Shown piece after piece: positions 21,979 through 34,088 of a stretch of DNA of 64,000 nucleotides. Origin of the DNA: Lycium barbarum (Eukaryota; Streptophyta; Magnoliopsida; Solanales; Solanaceae); contig NC_083344.1 of NCBI RefSeq assembly GCF_019175385.1, positions 27,530,231 through 27,594,230 of the forward strand, in the 5' to 3' direction. Within the stretch, counting starts at the first letter, position 1, and every line of letters starts with the position of its first letter. Both the position numbers and the translations under genes were made by a program. Under the pieces are notes generated by a model. It was not told the DNA's origin and did not search any database. It saw nothing but the letters and a program-made list of their open reading frames with translations.

Positions 21979-22194
21979 GGTACATTTTTGTACTGACCCC
22001 CGGTTCTTCGGGGGCTGCGTTACATGCCCGCAGGTACAGACGCACCTGGAGATACGCCGCCAGTTTAGGGCATCGGTTCTGCAGTTTGGAAGAGCTCCCT
22101 TTGATCCGGAGCGTGTACTTTTGGTATATATCTTTTGTCTTGTGTATTTTCTGTATGTATGGTTACTCTGGGTACGGCGGGGCCCTATCCCGTC
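21979..22194 (+). other. Conserved LTR hairpin chain, sLTR-2 copy
   Basis: GGTAC/GTACT (21979-21994), CCCCC/GGGGG (21997-22014), CTGCG/CGCAG (22015-22033 region), GCTCC/GGAGC (22094-22112) and GGCGGG/CCCGTC (22176-22194, one G-U pair in place of A-U). Confidence 0.7.
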
Positions 22195-22502
22195 ATCTGA
22201 TTCTGTATGTCTGTAGAGGCCTGTAGATAGATATATGGGTTACGGGTTACATCTGTTCAGGTAGGTACGAACGATCTTGCGACTCCGTATGTATGTTAGC
22301 CTCATCGGCTTATCTGTGGATTTCAGTATGTTCAGGTTTGCACATGTGTACGCGTGCCATATCTGTATTAGCTCGAATCTGTAAACACTTATTTTGAAAA
22401 CATAAATTTTTTGTATAATACGCCAATTCTGATAAGTAGGTACGTATGGGTATCCAGTTAGGATACCAATCGCGGCCCACGGGGTTGGGTCGTGACACTT
22501 CC

Positions 22503-22709
22503 TTCGGCGTATGTAAGGCTTACATGAGGAATTTCATTTCCTATGACTTGGCTCTATCGCACGATCTAAGACGGAAAAAAAGGTCAACAATCCCTAGATG
22601 CCCTGCAGCCTCCTGTTTATATGTGTGGCACGCTTCACACCATAAATAGGACTCTACCGGACATGACTTTGCAGACAACCCCTAGGACAGACCTGCTCTG
22701 ATACCACTT
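22503..22709 (-). other. RLG-4 leader with primer-binding site
   Basis: Minus-strand TGGTATCAGAGCAG at 22693-22706 is the tRNA-Met primer site, three bases from the 5' LTR. The rest resembles the RLG-3 leader (26460-26640), including TATCGCACGAT and a GTGTGGC.CGC stretch, confirming common origin. No gag start survives, because sLTR-2 begins just beyond. Confidence 0.8.
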
Positions 22710-25608
22710 TGTCACACCCTAACCTTACTAGGGTGTGATGGGCACCCGACCCCTTATTCGGAGCCGAGCGAACCCACTGACTCTTATTACATACATAATC
22801 TTTAGGACTTGTTAAATTAATAAAGATGATATACATACTACAACTTTAAGAAATAATCTTTAAATCATACAAAATTTGTAATCATATAGAACTTATATCA
22901 TAACACAAATGACGCATCGGCTGACAGAGCTACTTACAAACTGACATTCTATACCCACGACTCTGTCTTCAAAGTCTCTAACACTAATCAGACACCATAG
23001 CACGTATACTCTGACTCGGCAGCACCCCAGGAACAAGTGGAGCCTGCCAACTCCGCTGGAACATCTTCTGTAATAGCTTCAACTCATCTGGGTGTACCCG
23101 CGCGGCATGAAACGCAGCCCCCGAAGAAAGGGGGTCAGTACGGAATATGTACTGAGTATGTAAGACATGAAATACAGAAAACAGAACCATCATCGAAACA
23201 AAACAGTATAAGAGTAAGTACATTATCCAGAATATCAGAATGGTCGTTTACCAGACACAGATCATATATGCCGAAGTTGTATGTCAGAAGAAGTACAGAA
23301 GGTATAGAAAGCCAAAATACTTACTTTCCAAACACAAATCATGTATGCAAGAGTCATATATCGTATGTATGCATATAACAGATCTCGGCTCTCTAGTAAG
23401 GGATGCGGTGAACAGAGTCATCATATGCCAAAATCATGTATCAGATATGCAAATAATAGATCCCGGCCCTCTATTGCGAGACGCGGTGACAGAATCATGT
23501 GCCATCCTGGACGCCGCCCCATATCATCATAAACAAACATTTAACAGAACCTGGCCCGCAAGTGAGAGGGACGCGGTGAACAATGCAGAGAAGTACGCAT
23601 GAGAACATATCCTGGCCCGGGCTCAGTGAAATCCAAACTGAGCCTTGCACGAACAGAGTAGTGCGAAACCATATGCACACAAATCAAGACCCGATAGATA
23701 CGTACACTTACCGACATCTGACGACTCAGAAACAAGTTTCGGGTCAATCCGACTTCGTATGGGAAAGTTATGGACGTTTGAAGTACAGAACGTTCTATAA
23801 GCCTTTCAAAGCAAATCCGAGATCTCTTTTCAAAGGTTAGGGACATTAAAGCTTACAGAATTCTTTCAGAAACAAAACTCTTTATACACATCTCATTATT
23901 CAATCGTATAACAAACTTGATCATACCAGACATACTTATTATATCAGAAGTGAATCAGAATCTTAGGCAGACTCGGAAATATATTAAATAGAACTTCAGG
24001 AATTGTAGAAACATATCAAAAAGGGTGAATACCAATCATAAACAAACTCGGAATCACAGAATAGAGTAACTCCAAGATGCATATCATACCTTATTGGGCT
24101 CTAGGACATGCCAAAGAAAGAAAGGATAAGCCTTACATACCTGTCTCGTGACCAACTAGCTACGCCTATTTGTCCAACCTTGCTAATCTACATTTAAGAA
24201 AATTGACATAGTCATTAGATTCATCGACATATACTTGTCTTAGTTTTTCAAATGAATTCACTTATATTCTACCGAAATTTCGGCAGCATCTCCCGTGTAA
24301 CTACATCACCCCCGAGAGTCTATCTCGGCTAAATCATCAACAACAAACCCGAGAATGGAACTTGGCCAAATTATCAATAACGATGCCAACAATCATATCT
24401 CCAATCTTCAAAAACTTCCTCAAAATGCATTCCAACATTAATAACTTGTTTTACATAATTCAACGGCATTTCATTTAGGTTCCAACCGATTATCACAACT
24501 CAATCCGCAACCTTCCAAATTAAACAAAAACATCAATAACACATTCCTTACTTTCAACTTCATGAACTAGATCAACAACCTACACGTCAACAACTTCCTT
24601 TCAAGTTACCAAACCATCATTTCCTTCATAAAATCCACATCAACAACTACTAAAATGTCAAATAGAATCAATTCACCATAACTTACCAAAACAACCCCTT
24701 ATTCGGCCACAACACTATATTTGCATATTTCATGAATTTCATCCTTTTTCACATGCACGAGGCATCCATAACACATGTAAAAGAAAATTAGATACATACC
24801 TTTCTCCACATATCTTCTTCACTCGGCTAGGGCTTGAGTTTGCACCAAAAGACTATTTTACTTGCTCTAACAATTACTCCACGTCGTAGAGGACCTTCCA
24901 ATTGGTAGGAAAGCTAGAACAAAACTTTTTTTTTGATAAAAAATTAGGGACCATATTCGGCCAGCCCCCTTTGCCGAATGGTTCTCCTTCTTTGCCTTCA
25001 ATTTTCTAGAATTGCAAAGTGAAGAATATGTCTTATTTTTCCCCCACCTTTCCATATATATATATATAGTTCCCACAAGCATGTGAGGGGCACATGCCCT
25101 CTTCTCTAGAGGTTTCTTAAATTAAAACTAAGATGACTAATTTTTCTTATTTTGTCATCACTTCATACATGTATATTTTTGCATGGCTCCTACTAAAAAT
25201 TATGAGCACATGGCTCTTGTCCCCTTCTTCTAGAATTTTCTTAAAATAACAAATATACCCACTTGACTTGTTGTATAAACTTTGGTCCCTTAAGTAAGAA
25301 CATGGACATATGGCCATGGGTGGGGCCCACTTTTTATGTCACATGGCCAAAGTGGCATTTCAAGAATTTTCTTGAACACTATGTGAAATTCCCATTTTAC
25401 CCTTAGCCTTCCACAATATTACCATGAACCTTTTTTGTGAATTTTCTTTTTTTTTCCTTAGCTTTTCTCAATATTTTCATACTAATAATATTCATAATTA
25501 ATATCCATAACCAACTTGTACCTTAAAATAATTTTTTAAAATGGTCTTGCCCTTAACTTGCCACGACGATCTCGAAATATCCGAACGTACAAAATGCGGG
25601 CTATAACA
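22710..25608 (-). repeat. 5' LTR of RLG-4 (2899 bp)
   Basis: TGTCACACC to GCTATAACA, the partner of 13590-16449. It has a 20-bp or so insertion near 23217-23236 and another near 24958-24980 relative to the 3' copy. Minus-strand donor GAAAG/GTATGT at 24799. Confidence 0.95.
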
Positions 25609-26448
25609 CTACTGTTGCAGACTTTTTTCTAAGTTCCGAGCATGAGCCTGAATGCGTGCAATATCCATATTGTCCTGAAGGGACGCAGTCAAACACCTAT
25701 CCATCAAATGTGGCCCTAGGCCCTTCACAAATCGGTGCACTTGGTCACCCATATCCGCTAACATGGCCGAAGCATACCTAGCCAAAGAATTATAGCGGAG
25801 ACTATACTCTAGAGCACTTATGCTACCTTGCCTCAAATTCAAGAATTTATCGGCCCTAGCTCGCCGAACTTATGGAGGCATATAATGTCGGAGGAAAGCA
25901 TCAACAAACTCTTGCCATACCGGGGGAGGTGCATTGGCTCCCCGTGAAGCCATCCAAACCGTGTACCATTGGATCGAGACATCTCTCAATCTATACGACG
26001 CTAACTCCACCGATTCGGTGTCTGAAGCATGTATCAATCGAAGCGTCCTCAACATACCATCAATAAAATCCTAAGGGCCCTCATCCGGCTTTGATCCAAA
26101 GAATTTCAGAGGGTTTAAGATTATGAAGTCACGGGCCCTTGCACTAACAGCCCTATCACCTTGCCCTGCACTTTGCCGCTGAGACTGGGCAGCAACCAAC
26201 TGAGTAAACAAATGTATGGCCTCTTTTACATCTTAGCCTGAAGCATCCGGTGGAGGAGCCGGAGGTGCTGGAGCTGGGGCTGAGGCTCCCTCACGCTCCT
26301 CTAATATAGGTACTGAACGGGAGGACTGAGATTGAGCCGCACTCTGGGACTCACTTTCCTCTACCACCGGTGGCGGTGCCCTTTCAGCCCATTTTTCTGC
26401 CACCGTCTTGCCCTTTTGGGTTGCTGTAGCCTTTCTCTTTACAGGCAT
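25609..26448 (-). pseudogene. gag N-terminal part of RLG-3
   Basis: ATG at 26446-26448 (minus strand), two bases after a GTATTTCAG acceptor-like sequence. It starts with Lys-rich MPVKRKATATQKGK, then a Pro/Ala-rich spacer, stop codons at about 26233 and 26073, and the Gag domain (VWQEFVDAFLRHYMPP, ARADKFLNLRQGS, VHRFVKGLGP). It runs on to the RLG-4 insertion and continues at 13589. Three in-frame stops suffice to silence it. Confidence 0.88.
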
Positions 26449-26450
26449 TT

Positions 26451-28486
26451 CTGAAATACACAACACACGGTTAAGGAACGAGAAGTTCTTATATCATAGC
26501 TTTATCGCACGATTTTTATGAAGAAAGAAGGCTATTTATTCCTAAAATGCCCGCGGCTTCTTGTTGATAAGTGTGGCGCGCAACACACCCATAACCAAGA
26601 CTCTACTAGACACGGCTCGTAGACACACCCTAGGACTGAACTGCTCTGATACCACTTTTGTCACGACCCGACTAGGGGGCCGCGATGGGCACCCGGTGCT
26701 AGCCCACTCGGGCGCCCCTTGGTTTACCCTTACATTTATATCTAGGTGAGCCACATAATTAAACATATAATTCTATTCATCAATCATACTAGTCCCATTG
26801 GATGATAACACCTTGATATCAACATTGGCGTCTATGCCATACCCATGTACATAAGCCGACAAGGCTACAACAGGATATACAAAATATAGGCCGACAAGGC
26901 CAAACATATCTAGCCATATACACATGTCTACGAGCCTCTAAGAAGAATATAACATATCATATAGGCGGGACAGGACCCCGCTATGCCCACAATTATGTAC
27001 ACAAAAGAATAAGTACCAAAAAGCTATAGCTCCGAATGAAATAGAGCTCTGCTATATAATCCCTGAGAATGTGGCTACGGATCAAGTTTGTCTCCCTGTG
27101 CACCTGAGGGCATGACGCGACGTCCACAAACAAAAGGACATCAGTACGAAGAATGTACTGAGTATGTAAAGCATGATCAACGTCAACAAAGAAACATAAT
27201 GGAAAACATAAGAAATAACATAGGATGGGAGATAGTAATATCATCATCATAAGCACTTACTTGCCTTTCATAGGGACTTTCCAATTTTAATGTGTATTTG
27301 TGTACATACCTCCATATCTGTATCCATACTCATATCCGTACCCAATTACGTATCCTTATTCACATTCGTATCATGTACGTATTCTTATTCGTAATCGTAT
27401 CCTATTCGTATTCACACTCGTATCTATATCATATACATAACATTTACATAGCATACCCAACCATGAAAGATCGGTGTTTCATACATACTTGGCCAGCCAA
27501 GGCTCAAGGTTACACATACCTGGCCCTACCAAGGCTTCAGGGTTACATCTACCTGGCCCTACCAAGGCGTCAGGGTTATCCATACCATCTGCAGAGGTGT
27601 GCGCGCATTATATAATCATATACATACTTATTCTACCCGGACTTTTAAGCTCGGGGTTCCATAATCGTCATGCATAGATACATATACATATAAGCGCATA
27701 AGCATCTTTACTATACTCATCACTATCATAATCGTCATCGTTATCGTCATCGCTATTACCATTATAGCCATCATCAACATCCTTATCACTATTATCTTCA
27801 TTCACTACATCTATATTTATAGGCTTACTCGTCATACGCGGAACTTAGTACAATCGTAGCATATCAAGAGTCGTGAGCTCAATTGCTCCAAAGATCGAAT
27901 CATTTGACAGACATCATAGACTTATGAAAGATTTAGATGTTTGGCCAAAGAACCATGCCTTATGAAAGAAGGGTTAGCCTTACATACCTTTTCGTTCAAT
28001 TATTTACCACTTGCACGTTCTCCTTCAACGCTCGCATTTCTACCTTCATTAAAGTCATTCTATCATTAGAAATCGATAGCTAGCATACATGACTAAAACT
28101 AGAGAAAATCGGACAGCATCTCCTTTATTTATACGACATTCCTCCATAGCGTATATCAACTCCCAAACGTCATTAATACATTCACAATACTATAACAATT
28201 ATCATTATTCATCCATATTACCCACATTTCTCAATTTACTTTCAATCACCCATATTCATGGTCATAGCACACGACTACGTTCATCCACATATATTGGCTA
28301 CCCATGTTCTCAACATCATTTATAACATATTTATATCACGATACATTAAAAATCATGACTCAATTCAAGTTATTACTCAAAATGGTACTATTCCACATTC
28401 ATGACCCATTTTTCTATATCCTTCTACAATTCGATTATTTCAACTCTCAAATACCTTAAAAAACGTAGAAACACCATAAATCTTAC
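26451..28486 (-). other. Possible leader intron of RLG-3 covering hairpin chain, U5 and primer site
   Basis: Donor TAAG/GTAAGA at 28487/28486 lies some 240 bp after the TATA-like ATTAAATAAAGGG (28721-28733). The acceptor TATTTCAG at 26451 is two bases before the gag ATG. The 2036-nt interval contains the tandem array, the hairpin chain and the primer site. The same donor context (TCCTACAAC.TCTAAGGTAAG) stands in sLTR-1. Splicing itself is not shown. Confidence 0.45.
26641..26654 (-). other. Primer-binding site of RLG-3
   Basis: Minus-strand TGGTATCAGAGCAG, four bases from the 5' LTR; perfect tRNA-Met complement over the usual 12 bases. Confidence 0.92.
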
Positions 28487-29249
28487 CTTAGATGTTGTAG
28501 GAACAAGCCTTGGTTGGTAATACTCCACTTGAGCAAAAACCCTAGTTCGTCTCCAATGAGGTTTCTTGACTTGAATGATCTTTAATGGGTTTTCTTACAC
28601 TTGATTCACTTGGTTTGCATTGTTGATCACTAACAATCCTTGAATTCTTGTGGAATAAATGTAGAGAGATGTTTTAGAGCGAAGGGGTGTGATATGGAAG
28701 TGAAATAAATAAGACTTGGTCCCTTTATTTAATGAGCCATTTCAGTCCCGACCGTATATACGGACCAACATACGGTCCGTATAATTTATACGGGCTGTAT
28801 GTTTGGCCGTATGTTTGGTCCAGAAAGGTAGGCTATTCTGGACTGATTGTACGGTCCCAACATATGGACCGTATAATTTATACGGCCAGTATGTTTGGCC
28901 GTATAATCCCCAGTGATTCCGAAGCTCGTTTCGTCGACTCGTTTGATCTCTAATCCTTATGGAACCTTCTTAGCACTTGTTTAACACTTCAATACCAATA
29001 TAAAGGACGTTATCACTCTTCTCCAAGACATCTTTAAGTCCACATTAACTCATTACTCGTATTTCCTTTCCGATACCTATCGTATGCCTTGCCTTCTCTT
29101 GGCCAACCTTCTTCCCCTATCTCTAACATCTTTGAAATCTCATCTAGGGTCACTGAATGTCATTCCTCACTTATCGAAATATCGTATACCTGTACTCTTC
29201 ACTAGTATATTCACTTGCGCACCAATGAAAGATTTTTCGAGGTGTAACA
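26659..29249 (-). repeat. 5' LTR of RLG-3 (2591 bp)
   Basis: Partner of 4000-6632. Carries three 33-bp units (27490-27580), the hairpin chain (26961-27160), the donor at 28486 and the CCGTA cluster (28749-28905). Confidence 0.94.
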
Positions 29250-29253
29250 GGCT

Positions 29254-30366
29254 GATTGAGACATCGCATACCCCGCCTGCTGCACCTGCCCCAGTTCTTC
29301 AGTCGGATGCACCAGGTAAGGATGCGCGGGATGCTATATAGTTAATGACCAGATTAGTAGCCGCTAAGGCTCAGCGGGAGGGAGTTGGTGTTGACCAGGT
29401 AGATAGGACTGGTAGTTCGAGGGTTAAGACCTTCCTTGGGTTAGGTCCCCCAGATTGTTTTGTGGTAAAGAAAAATATGGACCCCCAAGATTTTATTGAT
29501 TGTATGTAGAGGACCTTGAGGGTGAAGCAGGCGGATGAGGTGGAGTCTTTAGAGTTGGCTTTGTACAGGATCCGTGATATTACAGTACGGTGGTATCGGA
29601 CTTGGGAGTTATCTTTGGGAGAGTACCCCCTCCAGCTGTGTGGCAAAAGTTCTCATATGCTTTTATACGCCATTATCTACCTCCTGAGGTAAGGCGAGCC
29701 CAAGCAGATAGATTTCTGCATATTGAGCAGGGCAGTATGAGTGTCCAGGAGTATTGTGTGTATTTTGATTTTATGGCCAGATATGCTTCAGCCATGGTGG
29801 CTGAGATGGAGGAAAAAGTTCATGGTTTTGTGGCTGGTCTAGGGCCACATTTGATAGATGCTTGTATGACCGCTGTATTATAGCAGGCATGGATATCTCC
29901 CGTATACAGGCATATGCATAAAATCTGAAAGATCACAAGCATCAGAGGAGGACAGATCGTGACCGTGACCGGGGTCATGGAAAGAAGGCCAGGACATTAG
30001 AGATTGGGGGTGATTCCAAGAGAGGATAGAGACCGCAGTATTCCCGATATCCATTCCATTTAGCAGGGAGTGCACCTCCACAGTTTTTAGGTCTGAGGTT
30101 TGATCGGTCTTCTTATTCCGGAGTGGGCTAGAGTTCTAGAGCATCTAGCTCTCAGTTCGGACAGGTGTGCCCAGTGTGGAAACTTACATGTCGGTCAGTG
30201 TTGGCTGGGCTCAGATGTTTGTTATGCTTGTGGCCAGCCAGGTCATAGGATGCGGCAATGTTCGATGAGAGAGAGTAGGGGTATGGTTCAGCCCACAGGG
30301 TCTGTGGCTAGTTCTTCTTCTGTGGTGCGCCCTTCAAGGCAAGTTTCTCAGACCCCAACAGGATGA
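29254..30366 (+). pseudogene. gag of RLG-2, main part with zinc knuckle
   Basis: Continues the frame begun at 3887. Gag domain pieces are visible in sequence (DPQDFIDCM, VWQKFSYAFIRHYLPPEVR, VHGFVAGLGP). A TAG at 29339-29341, another stop near 29507 and a frameshift near 29585-29640 break it. The zinc knuckle CYACGQPGHRMRQC (about 30220-30262) keeps the CCHC spacing used for RNA binding. It is preceded by CAQCGNLHVGQC, as in RLG-3. Confidence 0.87.
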
Positions 30367-30932
30367 AGTAGAGGGAAGAGTGAAGCATCCAACTCGAGCG
30401 GTCCTCAGCACCGCATATATGCACTAGCCGGTAGACAGGATCGTGGTACATCCCCTGATATTGTTACAGGTATATTATCAGTCTCCTCCAATGATGTGTA
30501 TGCACTGATTGACCCAGGTTTCACTTTATCATATGCTATGCCCTTTGTTGCCGGCAAGTTTGGGATAGAGCCCGAGTTGATTAAACCTTTTGAGGTGTCT
30601 ACGCCAGTTGGTGATCAGGTTATAGCTAGGCAAGTATACCGGGACTACGTTGTTATAGTTTGTGACCGCCATACCGTAGCAGAACTGATCGAGTTAGATA
30701 TGATTGATCTTGATGGCATTATGGGCATGGACTGGTTGACTTCTTGTTATGCTAATGTTGATTGCAGGACAAAGATAGTTCAATCTCAGTTTCCCGATTA
30801 GCCAGTTCTTGAGTGGAAAGGTAATACCGTTTCGCTGAGGGGTAGGTTTATTTCCTACCTTAAGGCAGAGAAGATGATCAGAAAAGGATATATTTTTCAC
30901 CTAGTTCGAGTTCAAGATGTGCGGGCAGATCA
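30367..30932 (+). pseudogene. Protease of RLG-2
   Basis: An open stretch at 30496-30801 has the aspartic protease loop LIDPGFTLSY and the C-terminal DGIMGMDWL. Plant gypsy proteases have DS/TG or DPGST, so the Ser/Thr after Gly is replaced by Phe. A TAG at 30799-30801 ends the frame and the linker to RT is broken further near 30925. Confidence 0.83.
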
Positions 30933-31849
30933 ATGACTCTTCCGTCTGTTCTTATGGTTAATGAGTTTCCAGAAGTGTTTCCAGATGACCTTCCAGGCAT
31001 TCCCCTAGAGAGAGAGATTGATTTAACTATTGACCTATTGCTAGATACTCAGCCAATATCTATTCCTCCTTATAGGATGGCACCTGCGGAGTTGAAAGAA
31101 TTGAAGGACCAGTTGAAAGATTTGCTTGAGAAGGGCTTTATTAGGCCCAACACATCACCGTGGGGAGCACCGGTATTATTTGTAAGAAAGAAGGATGACT
31201 CTTTGTGAATGTGTATTGATTATAGGAAATTGAATAAAGTGACTGTAAAGAATAAGTATCCGCTCCCGAGAATTGATAATTTATTTGACCAATTGCAAGG
31301 CACCAAGTACTTCTCGAAGATGGACTTCAGGTCAGGATACTACCAGGTTGGGGTGAAGGAAAAGGACATTCCGAAGACGGCATTCCGGACTAGATATGGC
31401 AACTATGGGTTTCGTGGTATGTTATTCGGGCTAACTAATGCCCCAACTGTATTCATGGATTTGATGAATCATGTATTCAGAACCTTCCTAGATTTGTTCG
31501 TAATTGTGTTTATAGATGATATTCTGGTTTATTCATTGTCAGAGGCTGATCATGCAGAACATCTACGAATAGTGCTTGGAATCTTCGAGGTAGAGAATGG
31601 TATGCCAAGTTTTCCAAGTGTGAGTTTTGGTTGAACTCTGTGGCTTTTCTGGATCGCATTATTTCGAAAGAAGTCATTATAGTGGATGCCCAAAAGATTG
31701 AGGCAGTGAAGAATTGGCCAAGGCCTACGGCACTAATAGAGATACGTAGCTTCTTAGGCCTGGCAGGATATTATCGAAGGTTCGTAGAAGGATTTTCCTC
31801 TCTTTCAGCTCCATTGACTTAGTTAACCCAGAAATCAGCTAAGTTCCAA
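30933..31849 (+). pseudogene. Reverse transcriptase of RLG-2
   Basis: First frame to 31208 ends in TGA where Arg is expected before MCIDYR. The second (31209-31634) holds [19 protein letters not shown] and the catalytic [10 protein letters not shown] base loss near 31580 moves the frame, and the third (31631-31822) carries [11 protein letters not shown] before a TAG. Palm and thumb are otherwise recognisable. Confidence 0.9.
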
Positions 31850-32302
31850 TTGACAAATGGTTGTGAGCAGAGTTTTCAGACCTTGAATGATAAGTTCACT
31901 TCAGCACCAGTTTTGACTCTTCCAGAAGGAGTAGATAGCTATGTGGTATATTGTGATGCTTCAGGTGTTGGATTGGGCTGTGTGATGATGCAACACAATA
32001 AGGTTGTCGCTTATGCTTCTAGACAGTTGAAGAAGCACGAGAAGAATTATCCAACCCATGATCTTGAGCTAGCGGCAGTGATTCATGCTTTGAAAATATG
32101 GAGGCACTACTTATACGGTGTCCATGTTGATATATATACTGATCATAAGAGTCTCCAGTACATCTTTAAGAAGAAACACCTGAACTTACATCAGCGATGG
32201 CTAGAGTTGCTAAAGGATTATGATATGGCTATTCTGTACCATCCTGGGAAAGCTAATGTAGTAGCCGATGCCCTTAGCCGTAAATCCATGGGTAGCTTTT
32301 GA
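31850..32302 (+). pseudogene. RNase H of RLG-2
   Basis: Open for 150 codons in the frame of the preceding piece. Carries [15 protein letters not shown], the THDLELAAV acidic motif, [10 protein letters not shown] and [10 protein letters not shown], the gypsy RNase H that removes the RNA strand. It ends at TGA where the linker to integrase begins. Confidence 0.9.
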
Positions 32303-32305
32303 TAT

Positions 32306-33390
32306 GTGCCGCCAGAGAAAAGGGAAATGGTGCGTAAAGTTCACCAATTAGCTAGCCTCGGAGTTCGATTGATAGATTCAGGTGATGCAGGAGTTACTGT
32401 TCAAGACACAACGGTGTCATCCTTGGTAGTAGAGATAAAGGAGTGTCAGTATGAGAATCCTGTTTTAGTTCATTACCGAGATACAACACCTCAGAAGGAA
32501 AAGAAATCCTTTGTGATTACCGGAGATGGATTACTCAGATATAGAGGTAGATTGTGCGTCACTAATGTTGCAGGACTTCGTCAGCGGGTTATGGGGGAAG
32601 CACATCACTCTCGCTATTCTATTCACCTAGGCTCAACAAATATGTACCATGATCTCAAGGACGTTTATTGGTGGCATGGTATGAAGAAAGATATAGCGGA
32701 GTTTGTTGCTCAGTGTCAAAATTGTCAGCAAGTCAAAATGGAGCACCAGAAGCCCGGAGGTCTATTGCAGGCTATGGAGATTCTGACATGGAAGTGGGAG
32801 GTAATTAATATGGATGCTATTACAGGGTTGCCCCGTACTCAACGGAAGTGTGATTCGATATGGGTCATAGTTGATAGGCTTACAAAAGTCAGCCCATTTT
32901 CTGCCTGTCATATCTACTTATGCAGCCGAGGATTATGCGAAGTTTTATCTTAAGGAGATTGTACGACTTCATGGTGTTCCCGCGACTATTATCTCAGATC
33001 GGGGAACACAGTTTACAGCTAATTTCTGGAAGTCTTTTCAGAATGGATTGGAGACTCAGGTGAGTCTTAGTACTGCATTTCATCCGCAGACAGATGGACA
33101 AGCGAAGCGTACTATACATACACTTGAGGATACGTTGAGAGCTTGTGTGACTAACTTTCAAGGTAGTTGGGATGATCATTTGCCACTTATCGAGTTTGCA
33201 TATAACAACAGTTACAATTTCCAGTATTCAGATTGCTCCATATGAGGCCTTATATGGGCGGAGATGTAGATCACCAATAGGATGGTTTGATGTTGGGGAG
33301 AATCAGTTAGTTGGCCCAGACTTAATTCAGCAAGCAGTTGATAAGGTGAGAGTGATTCGAGAAAGATTGCTAACAGCTCAAAGTCGATAG
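32306..33390 (+). pseudogene. Integrase of RLG-2
   Basis: Zinc region with H-H (HHSRYSIHLG) and CQNC, then the core: first Asp in NMDAITG, second in SDRGTQF, and the Glu position reads QAKRT, so the catalytic Glu is replaced by Lys. Frameshifts at about 32880 and 33220 and a TAG at 33388-33390 complete the damage. Confidence 0.87.
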
Positions 33391-33951
33391 AAATCCTATG
33401 CGGATAATCGGCGATGTAAGCTAGAGTTTGAGATAGGCGATTGGGTGTTCTTGAAAGCTTCTCCTATGAAGGGAGTGATGAGGTTTGGCAAGAAGGGTAA
33501 GTTGAGCCCTCAATATATTGGTCCATATAAGATCATTCGTAGTGTGGGCACGGTGGCATATGAGCTAGAATTGCCTTCTGAGTTATAGTCGGTACATCCG
33601 ATTTTTCATGTGTCTATGCTTCGTAAATGTATCGGAGATCCTTCAAGAGTTGTACCAGTGGATGATATCTAGGTGACCGAGCAGTTATCATACGAAGAGG
33701 TTCCAATGGCCATATTGGACAGGCAGGTTCGTCAGTTACGAACCAAGAATGTAGCTTCAATTAAGGTTTTATGGAGGAATAAGAATGTCGAGAAGGTGAC
33801 TTGGGAAGCAGAAGAGTCAATGAAGATTAAGTACCAGCATTTGTTTCCAGCAATACAGGAGGTTCAGTCAGAGGCATCATCACCCCCAAGTATTATTCCA
33901 CTTTCAGTTATCATGATTGGTCGTGTGAAGCCATGGTATTATATATTGTAA
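33391..33951 (+). pseudogene. Integrase C-terminus and chromodomain of RLG-2
   Basis: VSMLRKCIGDPSR precedes the open stretch from 33673, which has SYEEVPMAILDRQVRQLRTK and VTWEAEESMKIKYQHLF, the same chromodomain type as RLG-3. Stops at about 33588 and 33670. The polyprotein end is near 33950. Confidence 0.85.
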
Positions 33952-34076
33952 TATGTGGTCCTGGGTGGCATCGTTTGGGTTGCTGTGTGTAGGTTGGATG
34001 GGTATATGTATAGGGGAAACTCTGTCAAAATTTTTATAGCCGATGTTTGTTTGAACGTTCGGAGACGAACGTTGCT

Positions 34077-34088
34077 AAGGGGGGAGAA
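34077..34088 (+). other. Polypurine tract of RLG-2
   Basis: AAGGGGGGAGAA immediately before the 3' LTR. Confidence 0.87.

Larger units (their letters stand above)
19254..22497 (+). repeat. sLTR-2: solo LTR (3244 bp) with a 41-bp minisatellite
   Basis: TGTTATATCC to GTCGTGACA with perfect duplication CTTCC (19249-19253 and 22498-22502). Same family as sLTR-3 (shared GAGCGAAACGGGA, GCGTAAGACGCA and GGAGTGG.GACCACGTTCCT blocks). It has a TATA box at 19725, a donor AAG/GTATGA at 19955, the GCTGCC box near 20175, the donor-like box near 20312, the array 21214-21787 and the hairpin chain 21979-22194. Confidence 0.95.
13590..25608 (-). mobile_element. RLG-4: non-autonomous gypsy-derived element with sLTR-2 inside
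   Basis: Perfect duplication CTACT at 13585-13589 and 25609-25613. LTRs 13590-16449 and 22710-25608, primer site 22693-22706, polypurine tract 16450-16466. Total 12,019 bp, of which 3,244 bp (plus 5) is sLTR-2, leaving about 3 kb of internal sequence with no intact gag or pol. LTRs nearly as long as the whole interior and missing proteins fit a large retrotransposon derivative that moves using enzymes from a relative. In the first 345 aligned LTR bases I count 14 differences, so it is the youngest element in the stack whose age can be gauged. Confidence 0.93.
4000..29249 (-). mobile_element. RLG-3: Ty3/gypsy chromovirus, split by sLTR-1 and RLG-4
   Basis: Minus-strand element with 3' LTR 4000-6632 and 5' LTR 26659-29249. 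The 4-bp duplication is GGCT (3996-3999 and 29250-29253); most gypsy elements make 5 bp, so one base may have been lost. After discounting sLTR-1 and RLG-4 its own length is about 10.4 kb. Domains read gag, zinc knuckle, protease, RT, RNase H, integrase, chromodomain from right to left. Stops are few and mostly single C-to-T type changes. It is the best preserved gypsy pol in the window but is still inactive. Confidence 0.95.

Noticed and set aside
27292..27677. Tyr/His-rich plus-strand frames in the RLG-3 5' LTR
   Set aside because: They run antisense to the element through simple TA/CATA-rich sequence and the 33-bp array; no evidence of a gene.
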